Shown: positions 48,344 to 59,368 of the stretch, one piece after another
Numbering within the stretch: position 1 is the first letter of the stretch
Layout: each line of letters opens with the position of its first letter
NCBI GenBank assembly: GCA_037179515.1
Contig: JAXCGZ010020813.1
Span: forward strand, 93,501 to 157,500
DNA length: 64,000 bases
From: Halocaridina rubra
Lineage: Eukaryota > Arthropoda > Malacostraca > Decapoda > Atyidae
Direction of reading: 5' to 3'
Program-made: the position numbers and the translations under genes
Notes under the pieces: generated by a model
What the model was told of the DNA's origin: nothing
Seen by the model: the letters and a program-made list of their open reading frames with translations, nothing else
The model's database searches: none

Positions 48344-49362
48344 ATAACTACCTCCTCGCTTAGCGAATTCCAATCATCAACTACTATTACACTAAAAAGG
48401 TGTCAGCCATATCAAAATATCAATCCCTATCCACTCTGTCATAACCATGAAGGAATTTAAAAACCCTCACCATATCCCCCTTCATTCTTCTAGCTTCGAG
48501 TGATGGTAAATCTAATTCTCTCATCCTTTCTTAATAACTGAGATTGCATATTCCTGGCACTAGTTTCGTGGCATGTCTTTGAACTATTAAAAGCTTATAT
48601 ATGTGCTTTTTTATGTGCGGATTGTAAAAGGGGACTGCATATTCAAGCTTTGACCTCACATGGGTTACATATACATTTATGAACATTTCCTTCTCCATGT
48701 GCTTGAAGCTACCCTTACATTTGCTAAGAAAGCATATGCTGTCCTTACTATGCCATTTATATGCATTCCCAGAGACAAATTTGCCAGTATGTTTAATCCT
48801 AGATCTCTCTCATTCTCTGTCTCTTGAAGTTCTGCTCCTGCTATTTAGTATTCAAGCTTGGGCCTTCTCAAACTTTTACCCATGCTCATTACCTTATATT
48901 TAGAAGTATTAAATTTCATGAGCCACTTTTCTGACCACTCATTCAGACTATTTTGATCTTCCTGAAGTTATCTACCATTGTTCTCGTCTTTTACTCTCCT
49001 CACAATCTTTGCATTATCTGCAAACATATTCGTAAGTGAATTTACAGACTCTGGTAGGTCATTTACATATGCAATGAACAGAAGTGACCCTAAACCTAAA
49101 CCCTGTGGAACCCCACTAAAAACCTTTCTCCATTCAGACAATGAGATTCTTACTCTAACCCTCTGTTCCCTTCCTTCTAAGTATATTTCTATTCATTCCA
49201 AGACATTTTCACCTATTCTTGTCATTCCTTGCGGCTTCTTAATAAGTCTCCTGTGTGGAACCATATCAAATGCCTTCTGGAAGTCTAGGAATATACAATC
49301 TGCCCAGCCCTCTCTTTCCTGCAAGATTCGGCTTACCTAACCATAAAATTTTAATAAGTTTG
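48344..49362 (-). pseudogene. Family B reverse transcriptase, palm and thumb
   Basis: On the minus strand it reads TNLLKFYG, then SRILQEREGWADCIFLDFQK, AFDMVPHRRL (motif A, intact), SGVPQGLGLGSLLFIAYVND, and a catalytic box as FADN instead of FADD. Stops interrupt the thumb region from about 48960 downward. The domain begins at the I-type LINE insertion; about 60 residues expected between this piece and that at 52191 are missing. Confidence 0.65.
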
Positions 49363-49365
49363 TTA

Positions 49366-52190
49366 CTGTTGATTGATTGATGCTGATATTCCCCCCTGAG
49401 GGTGACCGGACCTTCCCTTTTTGGCCCGATGGTGGGGTTGTACCAATCTGTAAAGATAGTAGAAAACATAAGTGTCCAACTGAGGACTATTAGTTTACAT
49501 CAACCAATATTCTTATAATGGCCCTGGATAGGTTGTGAAATTGGTTCTCAACCTCATGAACTCCTGTTTTGGTGGTGAATGAGAGTTATTACATAGCTAT
49601 CTGGGTGGAGGGTATTGACTGATGGTCTTCAGTAGACTGTCCATCTAGCTGTTTGTTACGGGGGCACCAGTTTTCAGTCAAATTCCTGAAAAGGCATCGC
49701 ATTTGAGTATGTAGTGGAGCAGTGGATGTGGTGAGGCTACCTGGCAGAAGGTGCATTCCCTGATGATATCCTCCACTATTCGCCAGGTGCACTTGGACCC
49801 GGGTCTCAGATGGTACATTTTGACCGCCGTGCTTCGTCGGAGGTTCTTGGGCAGGGTGATTTGCTGAATACTGGTGGTGGCTTTGTACCATCAGGTGGAG
49901 GGGGAACCAGTGTCCGTACACCGGTTGTGACTAGTTATTAAGACATTAAGGAGTGAGTTGGTGGCTTTGGTTTTTATCTGTTGAATCCCAGGAGGCAGAG
50001 ATATTTGGATTTCTGCTCTAAGAGTGGCTTGTTTGGCGGCTTGATCAGCTTCCTCATTTACCTTGATACTGACGTGGCTGGGAATACAGGCAAGAGGGAT
50101 GGCTTTTCCAATGCTGATTGTCCTGTGGTAGTGGCTGAGAATGGTAGTGATGATGCGTACATTGTCTCTGAGGAGTGGATTCTTGATGGCCTGTAAGGCG
50201 CCTTTAGAGTCAGAGAGAGTTAGGGCATGGTCAGCTCCTTGCTGGGTGAAGAAGTTGAGGGTGTTGGCTATGGCAACAAGCTCAGTCTGGAGCAACGAGC
50301 AGGATTTTGACAGTCTCCAGGATTGGACGTGGCTTACGGTGGTGAAGGTGGCAGCTGAGGCTCCAGTTTCCTGATTTACTGAGCAAACAGTGTAGAAGAC
50401 TTGGGAGTTTGTCCTGCTTCAGCTCTGAATTTTGTCCTTTACATATGTTTTTAAGAACAAGTGGGTTTACTAAGCTTTTGGGGTTGTCAGGGAGCTCGAT
50501 ATTTATGTCGATTGGTTGGTCATTCCATGGGGGTGGGCATAGGTATTCAGGAAGCGGTGTGTCCTGTATCTTGGCCAGAATGTCCTCCCTGACTGACAGT
50601 GGTTGCAGGGCAGTGCAGACCTTGGCTGCACAGGTTCTAGGATGGTGGTTGGGATGGCGATTGAGGGCTAGCTGGAGATTTGTGCCATCAAGACAGGTAT
50701 GTTGGGCAGTGGTGGTTTTGGCCACAAAGAGGGTTAGTTTTTGCTGAACTCTAAGTCCGAGTGGCATGAGGCCAGATTCCATCTGGATATTTCTCTTTTG
50801 GTCCACATGGGGGCTCCTAGCATGGTATGCATGGTGTTATTTTTTATAACTTCTATCTTGTCCCATTGTTGGTCTTTTGGTAGCCAGAGTGTGGGACAAG
50901 CATAGTCTATGAGGTTGCTTATGGCTTATACATAGAAGGTTTTGAGGACAATGAAGGTTACACCGTTGTAGAGGCCCGACATCCGACGAAGGACCACTTG
51001 TCGCTGGCTGCATTTGTCGTGCAAGTGTTGAATTTCGGGTCCAAAGGTTAGCCTGCTGTCAATGTGTACACCCAGGTATGGGTGCTTGGTATCCCAGTCC
51101 ACAGGTTTCTGCTTGTGGATGGGGAGGGCCTTGGTCTTGCGGGCATTGATTTTAACTCTGAGGGAGATGGAGGCTTGGTGAATCTTGGTGAGGCAGCACT
51201 GGGTCTTGTTGGAGCTTCTGTCTCCTATTATGACAAGAGCAAAGTTGTCTGCATAACTGAAGAGTTTGGCTCCATGTGGTCATGCAATGTCCATGAGGTT
51301 TTCCATGAGACAATTAAAGAGGAATGGGCTAATGATTCCACCTTGGGAGGTCCCATTTTTGTAGTTTTAGTAGGTGGAGTAGTGCCCTTCTACTTTGACT
51401 CGAGCACTACAGTTTTGTAGGCTCTGCTTGATCCATGAGAGAAGGTTTCCATTGATCTGCTTTGCGACGAGAGCTGAGAGTATCGCCGGCACATTGGCTA
51501 GTTCAAAGGCTTTCTCTAGGTCTAGGAAACCGATGTATCCACGGCAGTTGTTGATATATGATAGCATGGAGGCTATGCATTTTGAGGTGCCTAAACCAGG
51601 CTGGTAGGCAAAGGTGTTTTCTGGGAAGGGTGGGCATTCCCAGCAAACTCTGTTGAGTACCATCTTTTCTGCCGTCTTGCTCAGGTAGCTCAGGAGGGAG
51701 ATGGGGCGAGGGTTGTCAGGGTCCTGTGGTTTTGGGATGGGCTAATTGTCTGCTCTGTTCCATGAGGCTGGTCTGATTCTTTGTGTGTAATTTGAATTGA
51801 TCAGAGAGAGCAGAGCAAGCTCCCCTTGGGGCCCCATATTTTGAATCATGGCATCTGTGAGTCTATCAGCACCTGGGGCTGTGTTATTAGAGCTTTTGCT
51901 TATTCTTTGTAGCTCAGTCAGAGAGAAGGGGGCATCTGTTTGATCTTCAGTGTTGATGGCCTCTTCTATTTCTTCCCATCTTGCCGTGATGAGGTCCTGA
52001 AGAGTTGTTCTGGTGGCAATGGGGAGCTGGTTTGAGCTTGCTCTTTCCGCGAATTTGACGGAGAGTTCTTCTGCTGCTCTACTAGGATCCCTGTGGGGGA
52101 TGGTTTTAGGAGGTTTTCCTTTAGCAAAGGAGTTAATGGTCCTCCTCATCTGGCCCACAGAGGTGTGAGCATCTGGACATGTACAAGTCT
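49366..52190 (-). mobile_element. I-type LINE with RNase H, 5'-truncated, inserted in family B
   Basis: The minus-strand element carries a reverse transcriptase and a C-terminal RNase H, a combination typical of the I clade and its relatives. The endonuclease half is missing. The 3' end has a short tandem ATCA-type repeat (TTGATTGATTGAT on the plus strand near 49366). Its limits are set by family B sequence on both sides. Confidence 0.7.
49589..52158 (-). pseudogene. I-type LINE reverse transcriptase and RNase H, broken
   Basis: On the minus strand: fingers with NNTAPGADRLTDAMI (52158-51742), a stop at about 51742, then palm with GFLDLEKAFELANV (motif A), NGTSQGGIISPFLFN, and the catalytic box as SYADN where YADD is usual. 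RNase H follows at 50295-49900 with TELVAIANTLNFF (glutamate), LSDSKGAL (aspartate) and NEEADQAAKQA (the last aspartate block). Several stops and frameshifts lie between 50806 and 51370. The altered palm box and the breaks make it inactive. Confidence 0.7.
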
Positions 52191-53049
52191 CCTACTTCCT
52201 TTTTGAAGATAGGTACCATGTTCGCTTATTTCCAGCATCTTGAAATTTCCCCAGATTGAAGTAACTTTCAAATAAGATTCGTAGTGCTACCGATATTGTT
52301 TTAGTGCATTTCTTAAGTACATAAGAGGATATATCATGAGGACCTGTAGCTTTATGAGCATCTAACTCCATCAGCAATTTGTATACCTCTGTGGCTGAAA
52401 AGATGATGTTCTCTAATACTGGCCCATGAGCTCCTACCTCTGAAATTTGAATGGGTGGGGTTTTTCTGCCATAAATACTGACTGAAACTCCTTGATCAAT
52501 TCTTTGCAAATCTCTTCATCCATCTCAGTGATGCTTCCATTCACTCTTTTTAACTTTGAAACCTGTTCTTTAATTTTCAGTTTTCCTCTGATGAAACTGT
52601 GGAAAAGTTTTGTGATTTTCATTAGCCTTCCTGGTGATATCCCTTTCGTAGTCTCTCTCAGCCTCTCTTCATTCACTTAGGCAAACATTTCTTACTCTTT
52701 TATAAGTCTGGCAGGCATATATGCTTTTCCTCCTATATCTTTTCCAGCATTTGTCTCTCCACTCCTTAGCTCTCTAACACTCATTATTGAACCATTTCTC
52801 TCTGGCATGAATAACTCCTATTTTGGTGGAAGATATGCAACATTCTATTACCTTCCTATATTTCTCACAAAAGATGTCGTACATATCTTGTGCAGATTTG
52901 TTGTTAAATAAAGTCCTCCAGTTAAAAAGTGCAAAAAACTCATTAATTTTGATGTAATCTCCTTCCGGATAGCTCCTCCTCGTGTCCTCAGTGTCTCTAC
53001 TTTCTGGCAGAACATCTCCAATGATATAGTCCATCAATAAAACACAGTG
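52191..53049 (-). pseudogene. Family B endonuclease end, linker and reverse transcriptase fingers
   Basis: Starting at the gypsy insertion, the minus strand reads DHCVLLMDYIIGD (end of the endonuclease), a linker with INEFFALFNWRTLF and HAREKWFNNEC, then SFIRGKLKIKEQ and GSITEMDEEICKE, and the fingers (EVGAHGPVLEN, LMELDAHKATGPHDIS). It ends near the start of the NYRPVSLT-type motif at the I-type LINE. Two frameshifts were seen. Confidence 0.7.
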
Positions 53050-53054
53050 GTCAC

Positions 53055-53427
53055 TATTGGGTCCCAAGTCTTGTAATTTTAAGCTCTGGGTAAAATAAAA
53101 TATATAAAAAACTTGAGCTCTATTCTTGAAGCTGGTATAAACAAAAAAAGCCACTCATCCGGGCATCAACAATATACGATTCAAGTATAAGTACTTGAAT
53201 TTCACAATAAGAAAATTAAACTCTATTTAATAGGATTAGAAGCTATGAACCTTTATAATGTATACTTATTTTGTTTATTTAGTATATCATAGAGAATTTA
53301 TGAAAACAAGCATAAACCAATTAATATTACAAGTAAATGCAAACAAATAGGAAATAAATACTAATAAGAGAGCAATCAGAATAGATAATAAGAAACAATA
53401 ATAAAGAATTATACCTCAACTCTCACA
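53055..53427 (-). repeat. Gypsy 3' LTR
   Basis: 373 bases, direct repeat of 58057-58443, with roughly 93 percent identity by eye. In element orientation it begins TGTGAGAG and ends ACCCAATA. Confidence 0.9.
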
Positions 53428-53439
53428 TTTCCTTTTCCC
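53428..53439 (-). other. Polypurine tract
   Basis: On the minus strand GGGAAAAGGAAA stands directly before the TGTGAG start of the 3' LTR, the expected place for the plus-strand primer of reverse transcription. Confidence 0.75.
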
Positions 53440-53502
53440 ATAGAAAAAAAATCAACATCTATTTTCAAAATATTCAAGTGGTTATAATTATAATACTAGT
53501 TA

Positions 53503-53698
53503 TGTTCCGGTTTTACGTCACCGACTCCCTTTTCTACCAAGGGCTAGGACGGTTGCCTTCTTGCGAAGGACTTGTTTTGGCAGATGTAATCGTTACCCTG
53601 AGTGCATGCCCTTGCTAACCTTAGACCGTGACAGGGCGCGAACTCTCGACCTGACGCCTCAGAGTCGCGGACGCTACCGCTTGAACCACGGAGACTAC
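53503..53698 (-). repeat. S2 SINE, complete, nested in gypsy
   Basis: A 196-base tRNA-derived SINE with a perfect 20-base target duplication (TATAATTATAATACTAGTTA at 53483-53502 and 53699-53718). On the minus strand it starts GTAGTCTCCGTGGTTCAAGC; box A is TGGTTCAAGCGG and box B AGTTCGCGCCC. The loop GACTCTGAG resembles the anticodon arm of a CTG (glutamine) tRNA. Copies without the head lie at 4413 and 22727. Confidence 0.85.
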
Positions 53699-53738
53699 TA
53701 TAATTATAATACTAGTTAATTCTGAAAATGTACTTACG

Positions 53739-56700
53739 TTATAAATCTAACTGCTCTATCGGTTTTATAGTTCTACCAAACCTACGAAGGGGTATTGGTT
53801 TTGGAACTGTCATGGGAGCATGCATGGGGTAATCAGAACTCTCAACCATGCTATTAGGATTTATAACATTGCTCTCTGGTTCATTAATCACATCAGAATT
53901 TGATGTAAGACTATTTGGAATAGATGGCAAAATTGGCTTACAAGTACCACCATAATCCTGATTAGTACTGGGAAAATTGCATTCTTTTGCACTAGGAGTA
54001 AATCTAGGCATAAGTTGGTCTGAATGTCTTTTCCAAACTATATTGCCAAAATGTTTAAGTTTTACTTTGTAGTTATGAACACCAACCACCTCTAATATTC
54101 TATCTTATAACCAAGGCTTACCTTGACCATAATGTTTGACAAAAACTGCATCATCTACATTATATTCTGATTTTTCAAATTTAAATTCTTTCTGCAGTGC
54201 CTTCTCCCTTTTTTCTTGAGGTTCAATTTTTTCTACAGTTCCCAAAAAGTTACGATTAAACATCATATCAGCTGGAGCCTTCCCAGTGGAGGAATGTACA
54301 GCTCATCTATGATTATACAAAAACCTACATACTCTGGTATTAATAGCCCCATCAGTAAATTTACTAAGATCCTCTTTGAAAGTTTTTACTGCCCTTTTGG
54401 CTAAGCTGTTAGAAGAAGGAGTATAAGGAGCAGGTATAATGTGTTTAATGCCATTCTTCCTCAGGAATAACTCCATCTCCTCAGACACAAAATAAGGGGC
54501 ATTGTCAGAAACAATTATTTATGGCATTTCAAAATTACAAAAACTCTGCCTTAACTTAGCAATAGTCACTGCTGATGCGGTAGATTTAGTAACATGAACA
54601 TCCAAAAATTTTGTGTGGGAATTTACAATTAGCAAAATATAAGAGTCACCAACTGGACCAGCGCAGTCTATATGTAACCTATACCAAGGTTTCCCAGTTT
54701 CTGGCCAGGATAATACCGATGGCTGTAAAAACAAAGTTCACAAGAGTTAGTTATTTCTGAAATGTCCTAGTCCAATTTGGGCCACCAAATCTAATTACAT
54801 GCTTATGCTTTCATTGCATTGATACCGTTATGGCCTAGATGCAGCTGTTCTAGTACTGTGCTGCGCATATCAGCAGGTATAATTACACGGTTCTGATACA
54901 AAAGAACACCATCATAAATGCTTAAATCTGATTTGACAAGAGAGTAATCAGACAGTATAAGGTCATTAGTCCAACCCAATTTCACAGTTTGAAAAACCTT
55001 ACTTAAAACTGGGTCACCTCTAGTCAAAACCTTAACATTTTCAAAAGAAATGTCTTGATTACTCAATGCTTCTATAACATGAACATATCCATTAGGGGTA
55101 CTAGAATCCAAACTAGAATCCAGCACTGGCAACAGACTAAGTGCATCCGCGACAATATTATCTTTTCCTGCCTTAAAATTTAAGTCATAATCATACGTGT
55201 CAAAAGCAAAGCCCATCGCTACACTCTAGCATTTGCATTTATAGGAATCTATTTGGCTCTACCAAACAATCCAAGTAATGGTTTGTGATCAGTTCTAAGA
55301 ATAAATCCACGACCCAATAAAAATTATTTAAATTTGCTTACAACATACACCAAAGCCAGAGCTTCCTTGTCTAAATGGGAGTAATTTAATTCCGAAGACG
55401 ATATCTTTTTACTAGCAAAATAGACTGGTTCTTTGATACCATGCATTTCCCGCAACAATACGCAGCCAACGCCCACTGGAGATGCATCTGCTTCTACAAC
55501 TACTGGAAGATTTCCATCAAAATTAGCAAGAAATTCGGACTTGGATAACTCTGCTTTGTCCATACTGAAAGCATTAGCTTCTACAGATGACCATTTCAAT
55601 TTGGCACCTTGCTTCAACAAATCATATAAGGGAGACAAAGTACTAGGAAAATTCTTTACAAATTTGCTGTAATAGGTAACCATACCCAAAACGGATTATA
55701 CATCACTGACAGACTTTGGAGGGGGTGCTTCCAAAATAGCTTTAAGTTTTTGGGTGATGGTTTAATTCCATCACCAGAAATGACATAGCCTAAATACTCA
55801 AGAGAATCAGTATTCAAAGCAGTTTTCTTATTTTCTCTATGGCTACATTGTGCTTATGGAATTCTCTCAAAACTCTGTCTAGTCTTTCATCATTTTTTTT
55901 TTTTTGTCCTCCCGCAAGAATATCATCTAAAAAGGCTACAACAACACCAGTATTCATCAAAATCTGAGAAATAAATCTTTGAAAGATAGCTGGTAATGAT
56001 GCCAAACCAAAAGGAAGTCTTTTATATTTAAAAAGACCATTATGAGTATTTATTACAAGAAGCTTTTGGCTTACATCATCAACTGGTAATTGCAAGTAGG
56101 CATTTTTATGATCAATTTTAGAAAATATTTTATTCTTGCCAACTACTGATAAAATCCCACCTACCCTTGGAAGTGGATATTTATCACAAACAATGTTTTG
56201 ATTCAACTCTTTAAAATCTCCACAAATCCTCATAGATATCTTATCTGCTTTTAATACTGGAACAATGGGAGCTGCCCAGTCACTAAAACTTACTGGCTCT
56301 ATAATGTCATAAGAAACCAATTTATCTAAAGTACTCTCTACTAACTTCTTATAATGAAATGGCACTGTTCTAGCCTTCTGAATTTTGGTACTGCATTACC
56401 TTGAAGAGTAACCTTAGGTACTATACTTGTAATTGGCAATTTTGAACCAGCTGAAAATTTATCTAGCTGAGCTCTAGCATCCATTACATAGTTTATTATT
56501 TTATTTTCACAATCCACAACACCTGTCAAAGCAATTCCAATCTTAGACATTACATCCTTACCACACAAGTTTGGGTTATAAATGTCAACAACATAAATTC
56601 CATGTCTTATACTGAAATAACTATTAACATCATTCACATAAACTTTACCCATGACATTAACATTACTGTTTCCATAAGTTTTTGTTTTTATTGCAATTCT

Positions 56701-56745
56701 GCAACCTAAAGTAGAAACTCCAGCATCACTATCAATTTCATATGG
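53739..56745 (-). pseudogene. Gypsy pol: protease, reverse transcriptase, RNase H, integrase
   Basis: Domains on the minus strand: protease remnant IDSDAGVST near 56730 (a degraded D-T-G-A box); reverse transcriptase at 56365-55814 with FKELNQNIVCDKYPLPR, LPFGLAS and the catalytic FLDD box intact; RNase H at about 55560-55270 with EADASPVGVG and a TDHKPL motif; integrase from about 54900 with HLGHNG and CELC (its zinc-binding residues), a core aspartate in HIDCAGPVGD, and SLAKRAV where the last catalytic residue, normally Glu, is Lys. The C terminus (54089-53739) resembles a GPY/F module. At least six stops or frameshifts interrupt it. Confidence 0.85.
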
Positions 56746-56748
56746 AAT

Positions 56749-57786
56749 TTATTTACCATTTAAGTGTAAATTAATCTTGTTTATTACAGTAGGGTTATTT
56801 TCTACACTCAAAATCCTGTTTGCTTTCCCTACTGGAGCAGATTCATTTACACTTAATAACTGATTACAATCACTATCTTCCTCAAGTAGGGCTTTTTCAA
56901 AAACTACATACTTTTGGTTCTCGGAACTCTGAGGAAACTTAGAACGCTTGGAAACTTCCTTATTAAAACGACAAACTTTTGTCAAGTGTCCTATTTGTTA
57001 CACACTGAACAAGGAAGATGAGCAAAGCGACAAACCTTACCACGGCGAGGGTAACCACAATGTTGGCAACTTGCCTGTCTTCTACCATTAGGACTAGGAG
57101 TAAACAAAACAAAAACAAACTTTATTTCCATTTCATTATACAATGGGTATTCGTCAGCCGGGGCAAGCCCCAACCCCCCACTGTGGTGTCCAACCACAGC
57201 AGTTCCTGCCAGGAAACAGCTTAAACTCTCGGTCTTGGACGGGAACCGATCTTTCGACGTCGTGAATGCGAAGCCAGCGCGTTGCCACTGTACTAGCCAG
57301 CAGGCTAGTACAGTGGCCTAGGCCTATTTGAATTAATATTCAAAGCATTCACTTGAGTAGGAAGTTTTTCACCACAAAAAACTTTTTAAAAATTTAATAT
57401 TCTGTCCAATGTGGCAGAAGAAGTCATAGCTTGCAAGTTTAGATTTTCCGCTACTAGATTAGGAAAATATATATCTGATTCAATAGCCATAAACAATTGA
57501 TCGCAAACCTAGCATCAAACTGATTGCCAACACTACAGTCTTTGGCAAGTTCTTTGATATCAGCATAAAGATTACGCAAATTTTCACAAGGTGTCTTTTC
57601 TCTTTGCTGAAATTTAATTAAGCTTCTGTAATACTTCACTTCCTAGAGAAACAAGCAAGCAATTTTTATTCTTAGCACTTTCAGTTATACCACTGTGGGC
57701 AAATGTGCCTCAAGCATGGACATCCACATCTCAAAGTTCATTAGTTTAGGATTAAAAGGCTCAATTTTTGCATTGGTGCTAGGCAT
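56749..57786 (-). pseudogene. Gypsy gag with zinc knuckle, broken by a SINE
   Basis: The likely start is the ATG at 57786, with a short N-terminal stretch common to gypsy gag (IEPFNPKLMNFEMW), then stops and frameshifts. The nucleocapsid region (57092-56940) has CQHCG, a His and CSVC and a following VCRFNKE. An S3 SINE (57093-57318) separates the two halves. The protein would have packaged the element RNA; it cannot be made intact. Confidence 0.65.
57093..57318 (-). repeat. S3 SINE with LINE-like 3' tail, nested in gypsy
   Basis: A tRNA-like head on the minus strand (box A in GGCTAGTACAGTGGCAACGC, box B in GATCGGTTCCCGTCC), a middle body, and a 3' tail GAATACCCATTGTATAATG then GGAAATAAAGT. 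That tail matches the end of LINE family D at about 61265-61300. The 5' end carries a perfect 14-base inverted duplication (57285-57316). Confidence 0.7.
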
Positions 57787-58035
57787 GGTTAGCCTAGCCT
57801 AGGTAAAAGATGAATAATTTCTCAAAAACAACAAAAACCAATCTTCATTACCTCAATCCACATAGGCCTACTAGGCCAACAGGAGCAATTGGCAGCATAG
57901 GAGAGCCTATCAAAAACTTGCCTGTTCCAAACCTACCAATAGCCTAGCTTAGCATAGGCTTTAGAAATTCCACTTCTCTTGAAAATCGGCGGTCATAATA
58001 GGTCAAAAACAGCTTCAAAGCATTGAAATTCAATA

Positions 58036-58052
58036 CAGACAGCTCGTCGCCA
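58036..58052 (-). other. Candidate primer-binding site
   Basis: On the minus strand TGGCGACGAGCTG begins 4 bases inside the 5' LTR. Its TGG start matches the complement of the CCA end of a tRNA. The tRNA is not identified. Confidence 0.45.
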
Positions 58053-58056
58053 AAAA

Positions 58057-58443
58057 TATTGGGTTCTAAGTCTTGTAATTGGAAGCTCTGGGTAAAATAA
58101 AATATATAGCAAAACTTGAGCTTTATTCTTTAAGCTGGAAAAAAAAAAAAAAAAAAAAAAAAAAAACACTCGTCTAGGCATCAACAATATACGGATCAAG
58201 TGTAAGTACTTGAATATCACAATAAGAGAATTAAATTCTTTTTAATAGGATTAGAAGCTATGAACCTTTATAATGTATACTTATTTTGTTTATTTAGTAG
58301 ATCATAGAGAATTGATGGAAAAAAGCATAGACCAATTAATATTACAAATAAATGCAAACAAATAGGAAATAAATACTAATAAGAAAGCAATCAGAATAAA
58401 TAATAAGAAAACAATAATAAATAATTATACCTCAACTCTCACA
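58057..58443 (-). repeat. Gypsy 5' LTR
   Basis: 387 bases, direct repeat of 53055-53427. It differs by about two dozen substitutions and by a run of 28 A bases at 58139-58166 that replaces a mixed sequence in the other LTR. Confidence 0.9.
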
Positions 58444-58448
58444 GTCAC

Positions 58449-59365
58449 GCTTTTCAATTGGAGGTTCATACTTAATTTTTTTTATTAACCAACACATTAT
58501 CTGTGAATACTAGATCAAGCAACAATGGTTTGTCCCCACTCCTGGCCCTCATTGGTTCCAGTACATGTTGGTGTAGGAAATTCCTTTGTACGCAATCTAG
58601 GAATCTTGCAACAAATTATTCCTCCCTACTGTGTGGGTCAAGATTTATCCAATCTGTATCCCTATGATTAAAATCTCCCGTTATCAAAACCCTACATTTT
58701 GTTTCCCATGCAATGTTAACTACTGAGTTCATGACTTTAATAGTGCCAACATGACTTGGCTCATAAACTTCTAGACTATGTTGGTGCCTTGGTGGGTTAC
58801 ATACATAGTTATTATAATGCTCTCTGACCCGGTGTATATAGAAGCAAGAAGAACTTCCTTGAAATTACTTTCTATTGCAAATATTATTTCTTCAACCTGA
58901 AATCTTTCACTTATGAGTAGTGTTATCCCTCCACCAGTCCTCTCAGATCTTTCAACCCTTAATATTCTGACACCTTTAGGAAAAACTATGACACTATTTA
59001 TGTCCTCACTTTACTTAGTCTCTGTAACCGCCACTATATCAGCCTTACTGTTGTGAATCCTATCCTTTAATTCTACTGTCTTACCAGCTATTTCATCAGC
59101 ATTTGTGTACAGCAACCTTAATGAGGCCGCATTCCCTGTTCTTCTATCATCATGTTCTCTATCTCCCCTTTGTCAGGAAGAACTCTGGAACAAAATTTTT
59201 CTTTTCTTCATTTCTTCCCTCATTTATTCTTCAAGCTTCTTGCAACAAGTTCTTGATCCCTTCCATCTCTTTCTGTGTTCTCTATGGTCTAATGAAGTTT
59301 TGAATTCTTGAAGGTCTTTTAGATTTATTTTTCTCATCAGTATTTTTCTACGTGTCTTCTCTCTC
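58449..59365 (-). pseudogene. Family B endonuclease, N-terminal part
   Basis: On the minus strand: a charged ORF2 start, then LLYTNADE, the helix ELKDRIHNSKADIVAVTETK (with the catalytic glutamate), RSERTGGGITLLISE, LLASIYTGSE, and later a region equivalent to the GDFN block, degraded; it ends in KPLLLDLVFTDN and PPIEK at the gypsy junction. Several stops and frameshifts are present. This is an EEP-type endonuclease of a CR1-like LINE. Confidence 0.7.
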
Positions 59366-59368
59366 AAA

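Larger units (their letters stand above)
53055..58443 (-). mobile_element. Ty3/gypsy LTR retrotransposon with target duplication
   Basis: A complete but dead element of about 5.4 kb on the minus strand. Direct LTRs lie at both ends. The 5-base duplication GTCAC flanks it at 53050-53054 and 58444-58448. A polypurine tract adjoins the left (3') LTR, and a TGG-starting primer-binding site candidate lies 4 bases inside the right (5') LTR. Gene order is gag, protease, reverse transcriptase, RNase H, integrase. No envelope-like frame was recognised. Two SINEs are nested in it. Confidence 0.9.

Noticed and set aside
50409..51420. Plus-strand frames in the 50-51.4 kb region
   Set aside because: They lie antisense to the I-type LINE, whose domains read clearly on the minus strand.
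53055..58443. An endogenous retrovirus with envelope gene
   Set aside because: After the integrase there are only the end of pol, a SINE and the polypurine tract; no envelope-like frame is present.
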